A stretch of DNA of 64,000 bases from Salinibacter altiplanensis (lineage in GTDB: Bacteria; Bacteroidota; Rhodothermia; Rhodothermales; Salinibacteraceae): assembly GCF_002894645.1 (NCBI RefSeq), contig NZ_NCQY01000002.1:24848-88847 (forward strand), written 5' to 3'. Each line of letters begins with the position of its first letter. Position 1 is the first letter of the stretch. Below the pieces are notes generated by a model, which worked only from the letters and a program-made list of their open reading frames with translations, did not search any database and was not told the origin of the DNA. Positions 9,767-18,598 of the stretch are shown one piece after another. Both the position numbers and the translations under genes were made by a program.

Positions 9767-11632
9767 ATGCGATACACGCTTTTCGGACATCTATGCGGAC
9801 AACTCTGTTCTGATTACCAAGAAGACTTGGCAAACGCAACCCTTCGGCTGTACCGACCCGAGGGCGAGAATTCCCAAATTGTGGCCCGCGCGGCTGCGGA
9901 GACCAAGCGCACGCACCAAATTCTCGACCGGGGGGAGGCGGAGGCCAGAGCGGATCGTCTCCTGGCCGAGACGGAGCTCGATTCCGAGGGGCGCTTCGAG
10001 GTCGTGCTCGGTGAGGAAATCGACTACGATGGGGAGGCCATCGAGGTCGACGTGTACTTCGAGTCGGTGCCCGGAATGCCCGAGGACGTAGAAGCGGATC
10101 CTCTACAGGTAAGCATCACCACCCTTCAGCCGCAGTGGCGCAAGGGAGAGGAGGGGGCTCGATTTGGGTGGGAGCACTGCATCCCCGAGCGCTTCTGGTG
10201 CCAGGTGCGTGGGCAGTTTAGGGCCTGGACAATCTGTGGCGATGTGACCCTCTGTGCCACCGACGAACCGGTCGAGGGGGTGACGGTGGTTGCCTTCGAC
10301 CGGGACTGGATCCAAGACGATGAACTGGGGGTTGCGACCACCGACGGAAACGGCCGGTTTCGCATCGACTATCTGCGGCAGGACTTCGAGCCCGGCACTG
10401 TCATCGACGTTGAGCTCGTGGGCGGCCCCGACCTGTACTTTCGGGTGGAAACCCCGGGCGGCCAACCGCTCCTCGCCGAAGATTCCTCAGAGGGGCGAAC
10501 GAGAAGCCGAGAGAACGCGGGGCCCTGCTTTTGCGTGCACCTCTGCATCGACGAAGAGCCGGACGACCCGGATCCCGAGGTCTACCCGGCCTTCACTAGC
10601 GTAGGGGGGTATGACTTTCAGACCGACATCGACAGTGGCCCGGCGGGCACGGGGGAGACGGTACGCCGCGGGAGGGCCTTCTACCACGCACTTCGGCTGA
10701 ATGGGATCATGTCGAAGACGTTGAACGGAAATCCCCTGGAGTACAAATTCCAGTATCGAGAACGGGGGGCGTCCTCCTGGACGGACGTGACTCCTTCTCA
10801 AATCCGCAAGACGAAGATCGGGACGCTCGAAAAGGTGGACACTTCTGTCTCGCCCCCGCGCATCAGCACCAAAGATTACGTCGTGGGGGGCACGCCTGAT
10901 TCCGATGAAGTGGCCGTCACCCCCAATGGAAACTGGATCCCGATGCCCCAAAAGTCGGGGGTCTTCAGTGGGGATGGATCGTTCGTGCCGAATCACGACC
11001 AGATTCAGCTGGACTCCCGAACGCTGGCAACGTTTGCGCCCGCGGTCGACCTGACCGGCATCGACGCGGGAGACAGTGCCGAGGCGCCCTCCGGAGTGTC
11101 GCTTGTTCAGAATAGACAGTTCGAGATCCGGATGCTCGTGCGAGAGCATCCCCTCAACTCGACTCCCAGCGCGTCTACGGAGGTGGGTCACCTTGAGAAG
11201 ATTGCGGTCAACAATCGGCTCTACGACTACCTCCGCCACCCCAACTGGATGAGCGAACAGGTCAACGACGGGCTTGCCGTGGCGATGGTCAATCTCGAAG
11301 AGCTGGGAAGCAGCGGGTGTGAGGGCATTCAGGACACCCTGAACGTGCGCTTTACTGCGAGCCACCCGAACCTGGGAACTGTTCGTATCAAGGTGGACGG
11401 ACCGGGCGGTCCGTACCGGACGACCCCCACCCCCGCCGATCCAAATGTGAACGGGAATGGAGATGAGAACTTGTACGGGTCCATCGACTTCCAAAAGATC
11501 TCCGGGGGCACAAAGGCCGAAGAGTTGAAAAACTGTGCCTACACCGTGACCCTCTCTGCTGAGGTGTTGCTCACGAATGGCGACACTGTGCCGAGCACCC
11601 GTCACGACCAGATCGCCTTCTGCAAAGGGTAG
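9767..11632 (+). CDS. Uncharacterised protein with transthyretin/carboxypeptidase-regulatory-like domains
   Basis: 621 residues, no recognised family and no function assigned. The N-terminus (MRYTLFGHLCGQLCSDY) opens directly into a beta-sandwich-like segment (ATLRLYRPEGE, ELDSEGRFEV). A second one at ~165-230 resembles carboxypeptidase-regulatory/transthyretin-like folds: ICGDVTLCATDEPVEGVTV, then DDELGVATTDGNGRFRIDY. No signal peptide or membrane helix is visible, yet there are many cysteines, including paired sets (CGQLC and CFCVHLC) that are unusual in this window. The C-terminal half has no recognisable motif but looks beta-rich. The ATG at 9767 was chosen because the preceding in-frame stretch is not protein-like. 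It stands alone behind an AT-rich upstream region; the next gene starts 152 bp downstream. Confidence 0.85.
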   Translation: MRYTLFGHLCGQLCSDYQEDLANATLRLYRPEGENSQIVARAAAETKRTHQILDRGEAEARADRLLAETELDSEGRFEVVLGEEIDYDGEAIEVDVYFESVPGMPEDVEADPLQVSITTLQPQWRKGEEGARFGWEHCIPERFWCQVRGQFRAWTICGDVTLCATDEPVEGVTVVAFDRDWIQDDELGVATTDGNGRFRIDYLRQDFEPGTVIDVELVGGPDLYFRVETPGGQPLLAEDSSEGRTRSRENAGPCFCVHLCIDEEPDDPDPEVYPAFTSVGGYDFQTDIDSGPAGTGETVRRGRAFYHALRLNGIMSKTLNGNPLEYKFQYRERGASSWTDVTPSQIRKTKIGTLEKVDTSVSPPRISTKDYVVGGTPDSDEVAVTPNGNWIPMPQKSGVFSGDGSFVPNHDQIQLDSRTLATFAPAVDLTGIDAGDSAEAPSGVSLVQNRQFEIRMLVREHPLNSTPSASTEVGHLEKIAVNNRLYDYLRHPNWMSEQVNDGLAVAMVNLEELGSSGCEGIQDTLNVRFTASHPNLGTVRIKVDGPGGPYRTTPTPADPNVNGNGDENLYGSIDFQKISGGTKAEELKNCAYTVTLSAEVLLTNGDTVPSTRHDQIAFCKG

Positions 11633-11784
11633 GCGCGGTGCGGCGGAGGAGGCGACGACCACTCAAAGGACGACACGAGCGGGAGGGGGGCCGGACGGCC
11701 TGTCGGCCTCGGCGCCTTGCGACTGGGGGCGCTCCTTCTCACTTTGTGTGCGGTCGTTCCCGTTCCTGATGAGTGCCCCCCACC

Positions 11785-14442
11785 ATGCTGTCCCCATCCC
11801 GTCTCCTCCCGATTGTCTTGGCTGTCTTGTTTGTGGTGGGTCCCGCCGGGGCCCAGCCCACTGACCTGACGCCGGAGCGCTTCTCGTTTGAGCCGGACCT
11901 GGCCTACGACAGCAGCATCCCGTCCCCCGAGGAGGCGCTCGGCTACGCGATGGGCACCCAGTTTACCCTCCACGCCGACGCGGTGGACTACCTGCGCACG
12001 CTGGCCGACGCGTCCGACTGGGTGACGATGGGCACGTACGGCGAGACCTACGAGGGGCGCACGCTGCCCTACCTCGTCGTCACGAGCGCCCAGAATCAAG
12101 GGCGCCTCGACCAACTCAAGCAAAACAGCCGGCGTCTCTCCGATCCGGCCAGCCTGTCGGACGGCGCTCGGGATCGGCTCCTCCAGAACCAGCCGGTGTT
12201 CGTCTCCTACAGCTACAACATCCACGGCAACGAGCCGGCGTCGACGGAGGCGGCCCTGCAGGTGGCCTACCGCCTCGCCGCGGCGCAGAACGACCGCACC
12301 GGGGCCCTCTTGCAAGAGGCGGTCGTGGTCATGTACCCCACAGTGAATCCCGACGGCCGCGACCGCTACGCCTATTGGGCCCGCTCGATGCAGCGCGCAC
12401 AGGTGGCCACCGAGCCGGCCGACATCGTCCACGATGAGCCATGGCCGCAGGGACGGACCAACCACTACTGGTTCGACCTCAACCGGGACTGGGTGTGGAA
12501 CGTGCACCCCGAGATGGAAGGCCTGACCGGTGTCTATCAGGAGTTCATGCCGCAGGTGCACGCCGACTACCACGAGCAGGGGTACAACGACCACTACTTC
12601 ACCATGCCGGGGACCACCCCGCGCAACCCGATTCTGCCGGACCGCTACGTGGCCTGGGCCGATACCTTCGGGCGGGCCAACATCGAGGCATTCGACCAGA
12701 ACCAGGTTGCCTACTTTACTCGTGAAGCGTTCGACTTCTTCTACCCCAGCTACGGATCGTCCTACCCCAGCGTGATGGGCGGCATCGGCATGCTGACCGA
12801 GCAGGCGGGCATTGGGGCGGGCCGGGCCGTCGAGAACAACGACGGCTATACGCTCACCTTCCGCCAGCGCGTCCACGACCACTACGCCACCTCGCTGGCG
12901 ACGATCGAGGCGTCTGTCGAGAACCGGCGGGCCCTTCTGGAATACGACCTCGACGCCCACTCGCAGGCGAGCAACACGATCGAGACGGCCGCCTACGTCT
13001 TTCCCGACGATCAGGGCACCGGATACCTGTACGACCTGCTCGACATGCTTCGCCACCACGGCGTGGAGGTGGAGCGGACGACGGAGACCGCACGGCTCGA
13101 CAACGCGCTCGACTACCGCACCGGCGAGCGAACCGATCGTCGTGTGGGGGCCGGAGCGTACGTCGTGCCCACCGACCAGCCACGTCACCTCTTCGTCAAT
13201 ACGCTCCTGCGGCGCCAGGTGGCGTTCGAGGACTCGGTGATGTACGACATGTCCACGTGGTCGGCGCCGCTGGCGTACAACCTGGAGGCGTACAGCACCC
13301 GCGAGTCGGTCGGGGCGGGAACGGCGTCTGTGGAGACGGCCCCAACGCCCGCGGCCGGTGTCACGAATTCCGGCGCGCAGTACGCGTTCGTCGTAGAGTG
13401 GGATCAGCGCCACGCGCCCCGCGCCCTGTCGGCACTCTGGGACGCGGGCTACCGGGTGCGGGCGGCCCACGAGTCGTTCGACACCGGATCGCGGTCGTTC
13501 GGGGCGGGCTCCCTCATCGTGCTGCTCGGGCGCAATCCCGCCCACGACGCCCCGGCGGCCGACATGCAGCGCATCGCGTCGGAGGCCGGGGTCGAGATCG
13601 TCGGTTTCGACACCGGTCGTGTGGCGGACGGGCCGGATCTCGGCTCGGCCGACAACGCCCCGGTGCAAGCGCCCGAGGTGAGCATGCTTGTCGACCAGCC
13701 CTTCTCCACGTACACGAGCGGACAGATTTGGTACCTGTTCGACCAGGAGACCGAGCTTCCCATTACCCGGATTCGCGCGTCCAATCTAGAAGAGTCGGCC
13801 ACTGGAGACGGCCGCTACGCCCGGTACGGCAAGGCGTCGCTCGACGCGCTCGACGTGCTCATCCTGCCCGGTGGGTATGGCATCGATGCCGTCTTCGACT
13901 CGGCCCGCTTGGAAACCCTCCGCGAGTGGGTGCGCGACGGCGGCACGCTCGTGGGCACCGAGGAGAGTGCCCGCTTCCTGACGGCGGACGGGTCCGGCCT
14001 CACGGACGTGGAGGCGATGCAGGACACCACCGACAGTCCCATCGGGCCGTACACGTCGTACGCGGCCCGCGACGACTCGAGCGGGCTCGACTACGTGCCC
14101 GGGGCTGCGCTCACCGGTCGCCTCGACACCACTCACCCACTGACGTACGGAATCGGGCGCGAGGTGTATTCGCTGAAGTACGGCGTGTCCGGCCTGGAGC
14201 CGAGCGCAGAGCTCCAGACGGCCGGCTACTACGCCAAGGACGTTGACGACCTGCTCGTGAGCGGCTACGCCTCGCAGGAAAACCTTGGTCAGATGGCCGG
14301 CACGTCCTTCGCCGGGACCGTCGAGATGGGCGAGGGGCAGGTCGTATTCCTCGTCGACAACACGCAGTACCGCATGTTCTGGCGCGGCCCCAGCCGCATG
14401 ATGCAGAACGCCGCGATGCTTGTGCCCGGACTGATGGATTGA
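11785..14442 (+). CDS. Secreted M14 zinc carboxypeptidase with C-terminal amidotransferase-like domain
   Basis: 885 residues with a clear signal peptide (MLSPSRLLPIVLAVLFVV..GPAGAQ). The M14 catalytic domain (~40-360) shows the zinc motif HxxE in YNIHGNEPASTEAAL, the NPDGR motif, FDLNRDW, and the third ligand in HADYHEQGYNDHYF. After a linker, residues ~560-885 look like the class-I glutamine-amidotransferase/DJ-1 fold seen behind many large Bacteroidota M14 peptidases (LDVLILPGGYG, VRDGGTLVGTEESARFL). It probably removes C-terminal residues from peptides in the periplasm or outside. A GTG twelve bases upstream is an alternative start. The stop codon overlaps the first bases of repeat family 1 copy B. 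Confidence 0.9.
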   Translation: MLSPSRLLPIVLAVLFVVGPAGAQPTDLTPERFSFEPDLAYDSSIPSPEEALGYAMGTQFTLHADAVDYLRTLADASDWVTMGTYGETYEGRTLPYLVVTSAQNQGRLDQLKQNSRRLSDPASLSDGARDRLLQNQPVFVSYSYNIHGNEPASTEAALQVAYRLAAAQNDRTGALLQEAVVVMYPTVNPDGRDRYAYWARSMQRAQVATEPADIVHDEPWPQGRTNHYWFDLNRDWVWNVHPEMEGLTGVYQEFMPQVHADYHEQGYNDHYFTMPGTTPRNPILPDRYVAWADTFGRANIEAFDQNQVAYFTREAFDFFYPSYGSSYPSVMGGIGMLTEQAGIGAGRAVENNDGYTLTFRQRVHDHYATSLATIEASVENRRALLEYDLDAHSQASNTIETAAYVFPDDQGTGYLYDLLDMLRHHGVEVERTTETARLDNALDYRTGERTDRRVGAGAYVVPTDQPRHLFVNTLLRRQVAFEDSVMYDMSTWSAPLAYNLEAYSTRESVGAGTASVETAPTPAAGVTNSGAQYAFVVEWDQRHAPRALSALWDAGYRVRAAHESFDTGSRSFGAGSLIVLLGRNPAHDAPAADMQRIASEAGVEIVGFDTGRVADGPDLGSADNAPVQAPEVSMLVDQPFSTYTSGQIWYLFDQETELPITRIRASNLEESATGDGRYARYGKASLDALDVLILPGGYGIDAVFDSARLETLREWVRDGGTLVGTEESARFLTADGSGLTDVEAMQDTTDSPIGPYTSYAARDDSSGLDYVPGAALTGRLDTTHPLTYGIGREVYSLKYGVSGLEPSAELQTAGYYAKDVDDLLVSGYASQENLGQMAGTSFAGTVEMGEGQVVFLVDNTQYRMFWRGPSRMMQNAAMLVPGLMD

Positions 14443-14794
14443 GAAGCTGTTTGGCGGACGCTCTGTGGCCACCCCGACGAGTACTTGGTCGCTGCGCTCC
14501 CAGCGCTGCGACTTTGTGGATCTCGTGCAGCCTGGGAACTACTTGGTCACTGCGTTCCTGGCGCACCCCGGAGAGTACTTGGTCGCTATGCTCCCAGCGC
14601 AAGATGGCTTCTGCATTCGCCCGGTAGCTCACCACGGGCATGACCTCACTCCTGCTCGGCCCCCGCTACAGAGACTCATTACAGAGACTCATTTGGGCAC
14701 CATTTTGCAGCTTCGCCCACTGTGTGTACTCGGCTGGGCCTCGTCAGTCGCTACGCTCGTGTCGGCTGAACATCAATCCACCAAACAGCTTCTG
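14441..14794. repeat. MITE-like dispersed element, family 1, copy B
   Basis: 354 bp with good terminal inverted repeats: GAGAAGCTGTTTGGCGG (14441-14457) against CCACCAAACAGCTTCTG (14778-14794), 15 of 17 positions complementary. It contains three 26-bp sub-units at 14481, 14539 and 14575 (TACTTGGTCGCTGCGCTCCCAGCGC type, each ending in a GCGC-N5-GCGC mini-hairpin) and the block GCAAGATGGCTTCTG shared with copy A. No transposase. Its first bases supply the end of the M14 peptidase stop codon. Confidence 0.75.
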
Positions 14795-14831
14795 AACCGG
14801 GCCAGATCGTCCGGTCGAAACTCAAGACTGC

Positions 14832-15215
14832 TTACGTGGCCGACAGGGCGTCTTCGATGGTGTCCACCAGCCTGTCGCGGGTGAACGGCTTGCCAAGGTA
14901 CTCATCGAACCCCTTCTGAAGAAAGTCATCCCGGTCGCCGGGCATGGCAAAGGCCGTAACCGCGACGGCCGGAGTGTCGTCGAGGGACTCCCGATCACGA
15001 ATTGTGCGGAGGAGTTCCACGCCCCCATCCTTTTCGCTGAGGTTGATGTCCAGCAGGAGAAGGTCGAATGACTCCGCCGCCATGTGGTCTAGGGCCTCCT
15101 CCACGCTGGAGGCAAGGGTGATGTCATAGTCGCCCTGCAGCGTGTGCTCCAGGAGCAGGCGTGTGTCCGGGTTGTCCTCGACCGACAGAATCCGAGGGGG
15201 GTCGGATGCACCCAT
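14832..15215 (-). CDS. Single-domain response regulator (CheY-like receiver)
   Basis: 127 residues forming one receiver domain and nothing else: acidic pocket in ILSVEDNPDTR, phospho-acceptor Asp in LLLLDINLSEKDGG, switch Thr in AVAVTAFAM and the invariant Lys in YLGKPFTRDRL. It would accept phosphate from a histidine kinase and act by protein contact, since there is no output domain. No cognate kinase is adjacent; the only other two-component protein in the window is the orphan kinase at 23914-24972. ATG at 15215 follows directly from the domain boundary. Confidence 0.93.
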   Translation of the reverse strand: MGASDPPRILSVEDNPDTRLLLEHTLQGDYDITLASSVEEALDHMAAESFDLLLLDINLSEKDGGVELLRTIRDRESLDDTPAVAVTAFAMPGDRDDFLQKGFDEYLGKPFTRDRLVDTIEDALSAT

Positions 15216-15864
15216 AAAGGGGCTACGGTTTAGCCACAGAAGACATGAAATCTACAGGGCGAAATATATGATTTGCGGGGATCGTTCCATTCCTTGCAAA
15301 CTTACTGTCTCAAAACGCGCTTTTGGCAAACAATGTCAGAAACAACACCAAAGCCAGCAGGACGATGCCTCATGCTGCGGTCGGCGCCCCGAGGCGCGAA
15401 ATGAAACAGGTTCTGAGTTCCTGTTGGGGAGACTCCTGTTGGGCAGTCTGGAGGCTCGCCGCGTGGTTCGTGAGCAGAGGCCGCCCGATGTGTCCGAGGA
15501 GACCCCGATGGGCGGCTGTTGTCAGGTACGTGGGGATAGAGACTCGGGGGGAGGCACCGTCCCCACGCAGGGAGAGACAGGGTCAACAGACGAGACCGAT
15601 AGACCCCTACACTTTTCCGGATGTGTTGCCAACGGTAGGTTCCCCGATGGCAAGTCTCCCAACCGCATCCAGTTGGGGCAGGCTTGACGGACGCCCAAGA
15701 GCGACTTCGGTGAGAAGGCTTCCGATGCCGATCAGCAGCCCCAGGCCGGGCGGTCACCTCAGACAACGCCCGTTCGCAACAAGAGTCGGATGGGAACGTC
15801 TGCAGAACCACCGGTGATGTATAATCGAAACCCCCACTCGGCGTGTGCCAAGCAGGGGGAAGGG
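15216..15864. other. 649-bp stretch without a recognised gene
   Basis: Open frames exist on both strands but none gives protein-like composition or a known motif. On the minus strand around 15755-15610 a short hydrophobic stretch (GLGLLIGIGSLL) ends at a stop after about 50 codons and could be a gene remnant. The end near the receiver gene is AT-richer (15245-15320) and may contain its promoter. Confidence 0.5.
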
Positions 15865-15938
15865 TAGCGCGGGAGGGATTTGAACCCTCGACCTCCGGGT
15901 TATGAATCCGACGCTCTCACCAGCTGAGCTACCGCGCC
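15865..15938 (-). tRNA. tRNA with CAU anticodon, probably elongator Met
   Basis: Read on the minus strand: acceptor GGCGCGG pairs with CCGCGCT, D-arm GCTC..GAGC, anticodon loop TTCATAA (anticodon CAT), T-arm GAGGG TTCAAAT CCCTC, discriminator A. Length 74 nt; CCA is not encoded. The first acceptor pair is G-U and the pair at 31-39 is A-C. It lacks the three G:C pairs of initiator tRNA in the anticodon stem, so elongator Met is the best call. An Ile tRNA with lysidine-modified CAU cannot be excluded from sequence alone. Confidence 0.9.
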
Positions 15939-16026
15939 GTGGTCGAATGACAGACGTTTGTATGATCACACGCACGCCTGGTGTTTCCTGGACGTGGTGA
16001 AGAAGTGGTGGACGGCCAAAGCCTCA

Positions 16027-16329
16027 CTAGTTGAGATGATCAACGTGCCGGAGCGTCGCCGGGTCCATCAGGCGGTTGATCTCGTGGCGCAGCACATCGC
16101 GTAGGTGCCAGCCACTGGGCAGCTCGCCGTCCGAGACCTCCACGAAAAGGGTGATGCGTCCCCGGGTGGCTTGGAGGGCCCGCTTTTCGGTGTGGGGAGC
16201 GTCGGGGCGGTACGCACGAAACTGGAAACCGCGGTGGGAGTCCACAGGACAGAGGGGAAAGTGCGCCGTTGGAGATGCGAGGATGTCGTCCTGTCTCACG
16301 CGGCCTGGGCGGCGGTGTTCGGGGCCCAT
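16027..16329 (-). CDS. Hypothetical 100-aa protein, possibly 5'-frameshifted
   Basis: Unrecognised. The C-terminal part reads like a genuine protein (HFPLCPVDSHRGFQFRAY, GRITLFVEVSDGELPSGWHL, VLRHEINRLMDP) with good GC3, whereas the first ~15 residues are low-quality. In the next frame, an ATG at 16408 starts a different protein-like stretch (MQKLREEGNVRLKAYEDN) that degenerates near 16330. A single frameshift in the G-rich run around 16300-16345 would join them into one ~125-residue protein. The gene is divergent from holB. Either a short intact gene with the ATG at 16329 (GTG at 16332) or a frameshifted one. Confidence 0.5.
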   Translation of the reverse strand: MGPEHRRPGRVRQDDILASPTAHFPLCPVDSHRGFQFRAYRPDAPHTEKRALQATRGRITLFVEVSDGELPSGWHLRDVLRHEINRLMDPATLRHVDHLN

Positions 16330-16427
16330 CACACAGGTCTTGCTTCGGTGTAGGGTTGTCCTCGTAGGCTTTGAGTCGTACGTTGCCCTCCTCCCTTAAT
16401 TTCTGCATGACCCCACACGCACGTCCG

Positions 16428-17615
16428 ATGGCCTGGAGTTCCGTTCTCGATCAGGATCGGGTGGTCCACACGCTGCGTCGGGCCCTTGCCCAAGAGCGGG
16501 TGGCCCACGCGTATCTGTTGCACGGCCCCGATGGGGTTGGCAAGCGGACCGTGGCCTACGAGATGGCCCGCGCCCTGCAGTGCCCCGAGTGTGCCGACGA
16601 GGCCTGTGACGCGTGTCCCACCTGCCGCAAGACCCGGCGTATGGTGCACCCGGACGTGCACGTCAACCTCCCTCATCCGTGGAGCCAGGAGAAGGACCGT
16701 GACGAGGAGGACATGGGAAAACGGATCCGGCGGCTTGGCGACAATCCGTACGCGGCCATCGACTACGTGCGTCGCCCCTCTCTCTCCGATCCCTCCGAGA
16801 CGTCGAACCAGCAGGTGTACTACCGCATTGGCCAGGTGCGGCAGGACATCATCCAGCCCATGAGCCTGGCGCGAGGGGAGGGGCAATACAAGGTCAACAT
16901 CCTAATTGACGCGGAAAAGATGCGGGAGGAGGCGGCCAACACGTTCCTAAAACTGCTGGAGGAGCCGCCCCCGCAGACGGTCTTTTTGCTCACCACGAAT
17001 CGGCCCGAGCAGCTGCTGCCCACCATTCTGTCGCGGTGCCAGCAATTGCGGTTCGACCCGCTTCTGCCAGAAACGATCGAACAGGCCCTCGTGGATCGCG
17101 ACGGCATGGAGCCGGACGCGGCCTCGATGCTGTCACGAATGGCGGACGGCTCCTACAGCCGGGCCCTCGAACTGGCAGAGAACGATGCCCTGATGACCAG
17201 CCGTGAGCTGGTGCTCGACTACTTCCGGGCGGCCTACACGCAACAGGTGGAGTCGCTCGACTCGTGCATCCAAGAACTCAAAAGCCAGGGCCGTGAGCGG
17301 GTGAAAAGCGTGCTCCGGCTCATGCTGCGCTGGATGCGCGACCTGCTCCTGTACCGTACGATGGGGGAGGAGGCTCCCCTGGTAAATGTGGATCAGAAGG
17401 AGGCCGTGGCTCGCTTCTGCAACAACCTTCCAGACGCCGACCTGGAGGGGATGGTGACCCTCGTAGAAGAGGCGATGGAGCTGGCGGAACGCAACGTGCG
17501 TGTTGCGCTGGTCCTCACCGCCCTCGCTCACGGCCTGGCCCGGGCGATGCGCGGGCAGGCGGTCGAGACCCTCTACGTTCCCCTCTCCGAGGCAGAACGA
17601 CCAACGCCCGCCTAA
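16428..17615 (+). CDS. holB: DNA polymerase III clamp-loader subunit delta-prime
   Basis: 395 residues of the AAA+ clamp-loader family, which helps open and load the sliding clamp at the replication fork. Walker A in LLHGPDGVGKRTVAYEMA, a zinc module (CPECADEACDACPTC), the sensor/partner region TFLKLLEEPPPQTVFLLTTN and the SRC motif in ILSRCQQLRFDP. The ATG at 16428 (MAWSSVLDQDRVV) is aligned with where the family normally begins; an ATG at 16407 would add seven residues and would overlap the possible divergent ATG at 16408. It is followed after 62 bp by a TPR-protein gene. Confidence 0.92.
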   Translation: MAWSSVLDQDRVVHTLRRALAQERVAHAYLLHGPDGVGKRTVAYEMARALQCPECADEACDACPTCRKTRRMVHPDVHVNLPHPWSQEKDRDEEDMGKRIRRLGDNPYAAIDYVRRPSLSDPSETSNQQVYYRIGQVRQDIIQPMSLARGEGQYKVNILIDAEKMREEAANTFLKLLEEPPPQTVFLLTTNRPEQLLPTILSRCQQLRFDPLLPETIEQALVDRDGMEPDAASMLSRMADGSYSRALELAENDALMTSRELVLDYFRAAYTQQVESLDSCIQELKSQGRERVKSVLRLMLRWMRDLLLYRTMGEEAPLVNVDQKEAVARFCNNLPDADLEGMVTLVEEAMELAERNVRVALVLTALAHGLARAMRGQAVETLYVPLSEAERPTPA

Positions 17616-17677
17616 GGACTCCCTCCGACGTCCCGGGCGGATCTCATTGACCCAGTCGTAGCACGCCCTCTTGCGCC

Positions 17678-18496
17678 GTGAGTCGTCTGTTTTGCGTGTC
17701 TTCGTTTGGGCGCCTGGGGCCGGTGGTCGGGCTCCTCCTGGTGAGTCTGGTGGGGGGGCATGGGGGGACGTCATCGGCACTGGCGCAGTCCACCGGTGCG
17801 GCCGACTCAGCTCCCGAGAACACTCTTGTGGCGGTCGACAGTCTGCGTCGGGCAGGGGCCTTCCAGGCCGCGCAGAAGCGCCTTCAAGCCCTGCGCCAGC
17901 ACGCCCCCGACCGGGTTGCGGTGCTGTGGCGCCTCGCCTACACATACGCCGACATCGGACAGTCCACCGAGGACGAAGACGTACGGACGCAGTACTACGA
18001 GAATGCGCTTGCCGTGGCGGAGGCTGGCCTTGCGACGGACTCGACCAGTGCTCGGGCCCACCTAGCGATGGCGGTGGCGCAGGGGCGGGCGGCCCTGGAC
18101 GCCGGCACCCGGGAACGCATCGAGCGGTCCCGTGCGGTGAAGCGCCACGCGGACCGGGCCCTCGCGATCGACTCGACGCTCGATGGGGCCTACCACACGC
18201 GGGGACGCTGGCACCGCGAGGTGGAAAACATCGGCTTCTTTCAGCGGGCCCTCGTGAAGACCGTCTACGGCGGGCTCCCCGAGTCCTCGATCGACCAGGC
18301 CGTTCGGGACTTTCAGCGGGCCCTTGAGCTGCACGACCGGATTCTTCATCACCTTGAGCTGGGCAAGACGTATCTGCAAATGGATCGGCCGGACGCGGCG
18401 CGGCGCGAACTGCAGGCGGTCCTCGACCGGCCGGTCGAAGAGCCGTTCGATCCGGACTACAAGGACGAAGCGCGCCGGCTGCTTGAGGACCTTTGA
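17678..18496 (+). CDS. Exported TPR-repeat protein
   Basis: 272 residues from a GTG start. An N-terminal hydrophobic signal (GLLLVSLVGGHGG..SALAQ) is followed by alpha-helical TPR-like repeats: a first pair around residues 50-110 (RRAGAFQAAQKRLQALRQHA), AHLAMAVAQGRAALD, and a final pair (AVRDFQRALELHDRILHHLELGKTY). It resembles the RMDN-type TPR proteins seen in Bacteroidota, with an insert (ENIGFFQRALVKTVYGG) typical of that group. Probably a periplasmic scaffold; no enzymatic motif. It lies between holB and the vWA gene on the same strand, but a 102-bp gap separates it from the latter, so membership in that operon is unclear. Confidence 0.75.
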   Translation: MSRLFCVSSFGRLGPVVGLLLVSLVGGHGGTSSALAQSTGAADSAPENTLVAVDSLRRAGAFQAAQKRLQALRQHAPDRVAVLWRLAYTYADIGQSTEDEDVRTQYYENALAVAEAGLATDSTSARAHLAMAVAQGRAALDAGTRERIERSRAVKRHADRALAIDSTLDGAYHTRGRWHREVENIGFFQRALVKTVYGGLPESSIDQAVRDFQRALELHDRILHHLELGKTYLQMDRPDAARRELQAVLDRPVEEPFDPDYKDEARRLLEDL

Positions 18497-18598
18497 GGAG
18501 AAGGCATCGATCGTTTTTAACAGCGTGTCTGGAACGTCGACCGGGGCGGTCGATGCCATTTCTGAGCCGTCGTTTGCGTCCCGCAATTCCTTGCTTGC

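Noticed and set aside
15302..15811. Coding region in the gap before the tRNA
   Set aside because: Frames on both strands have random-looking composition and no homology-like motifs.
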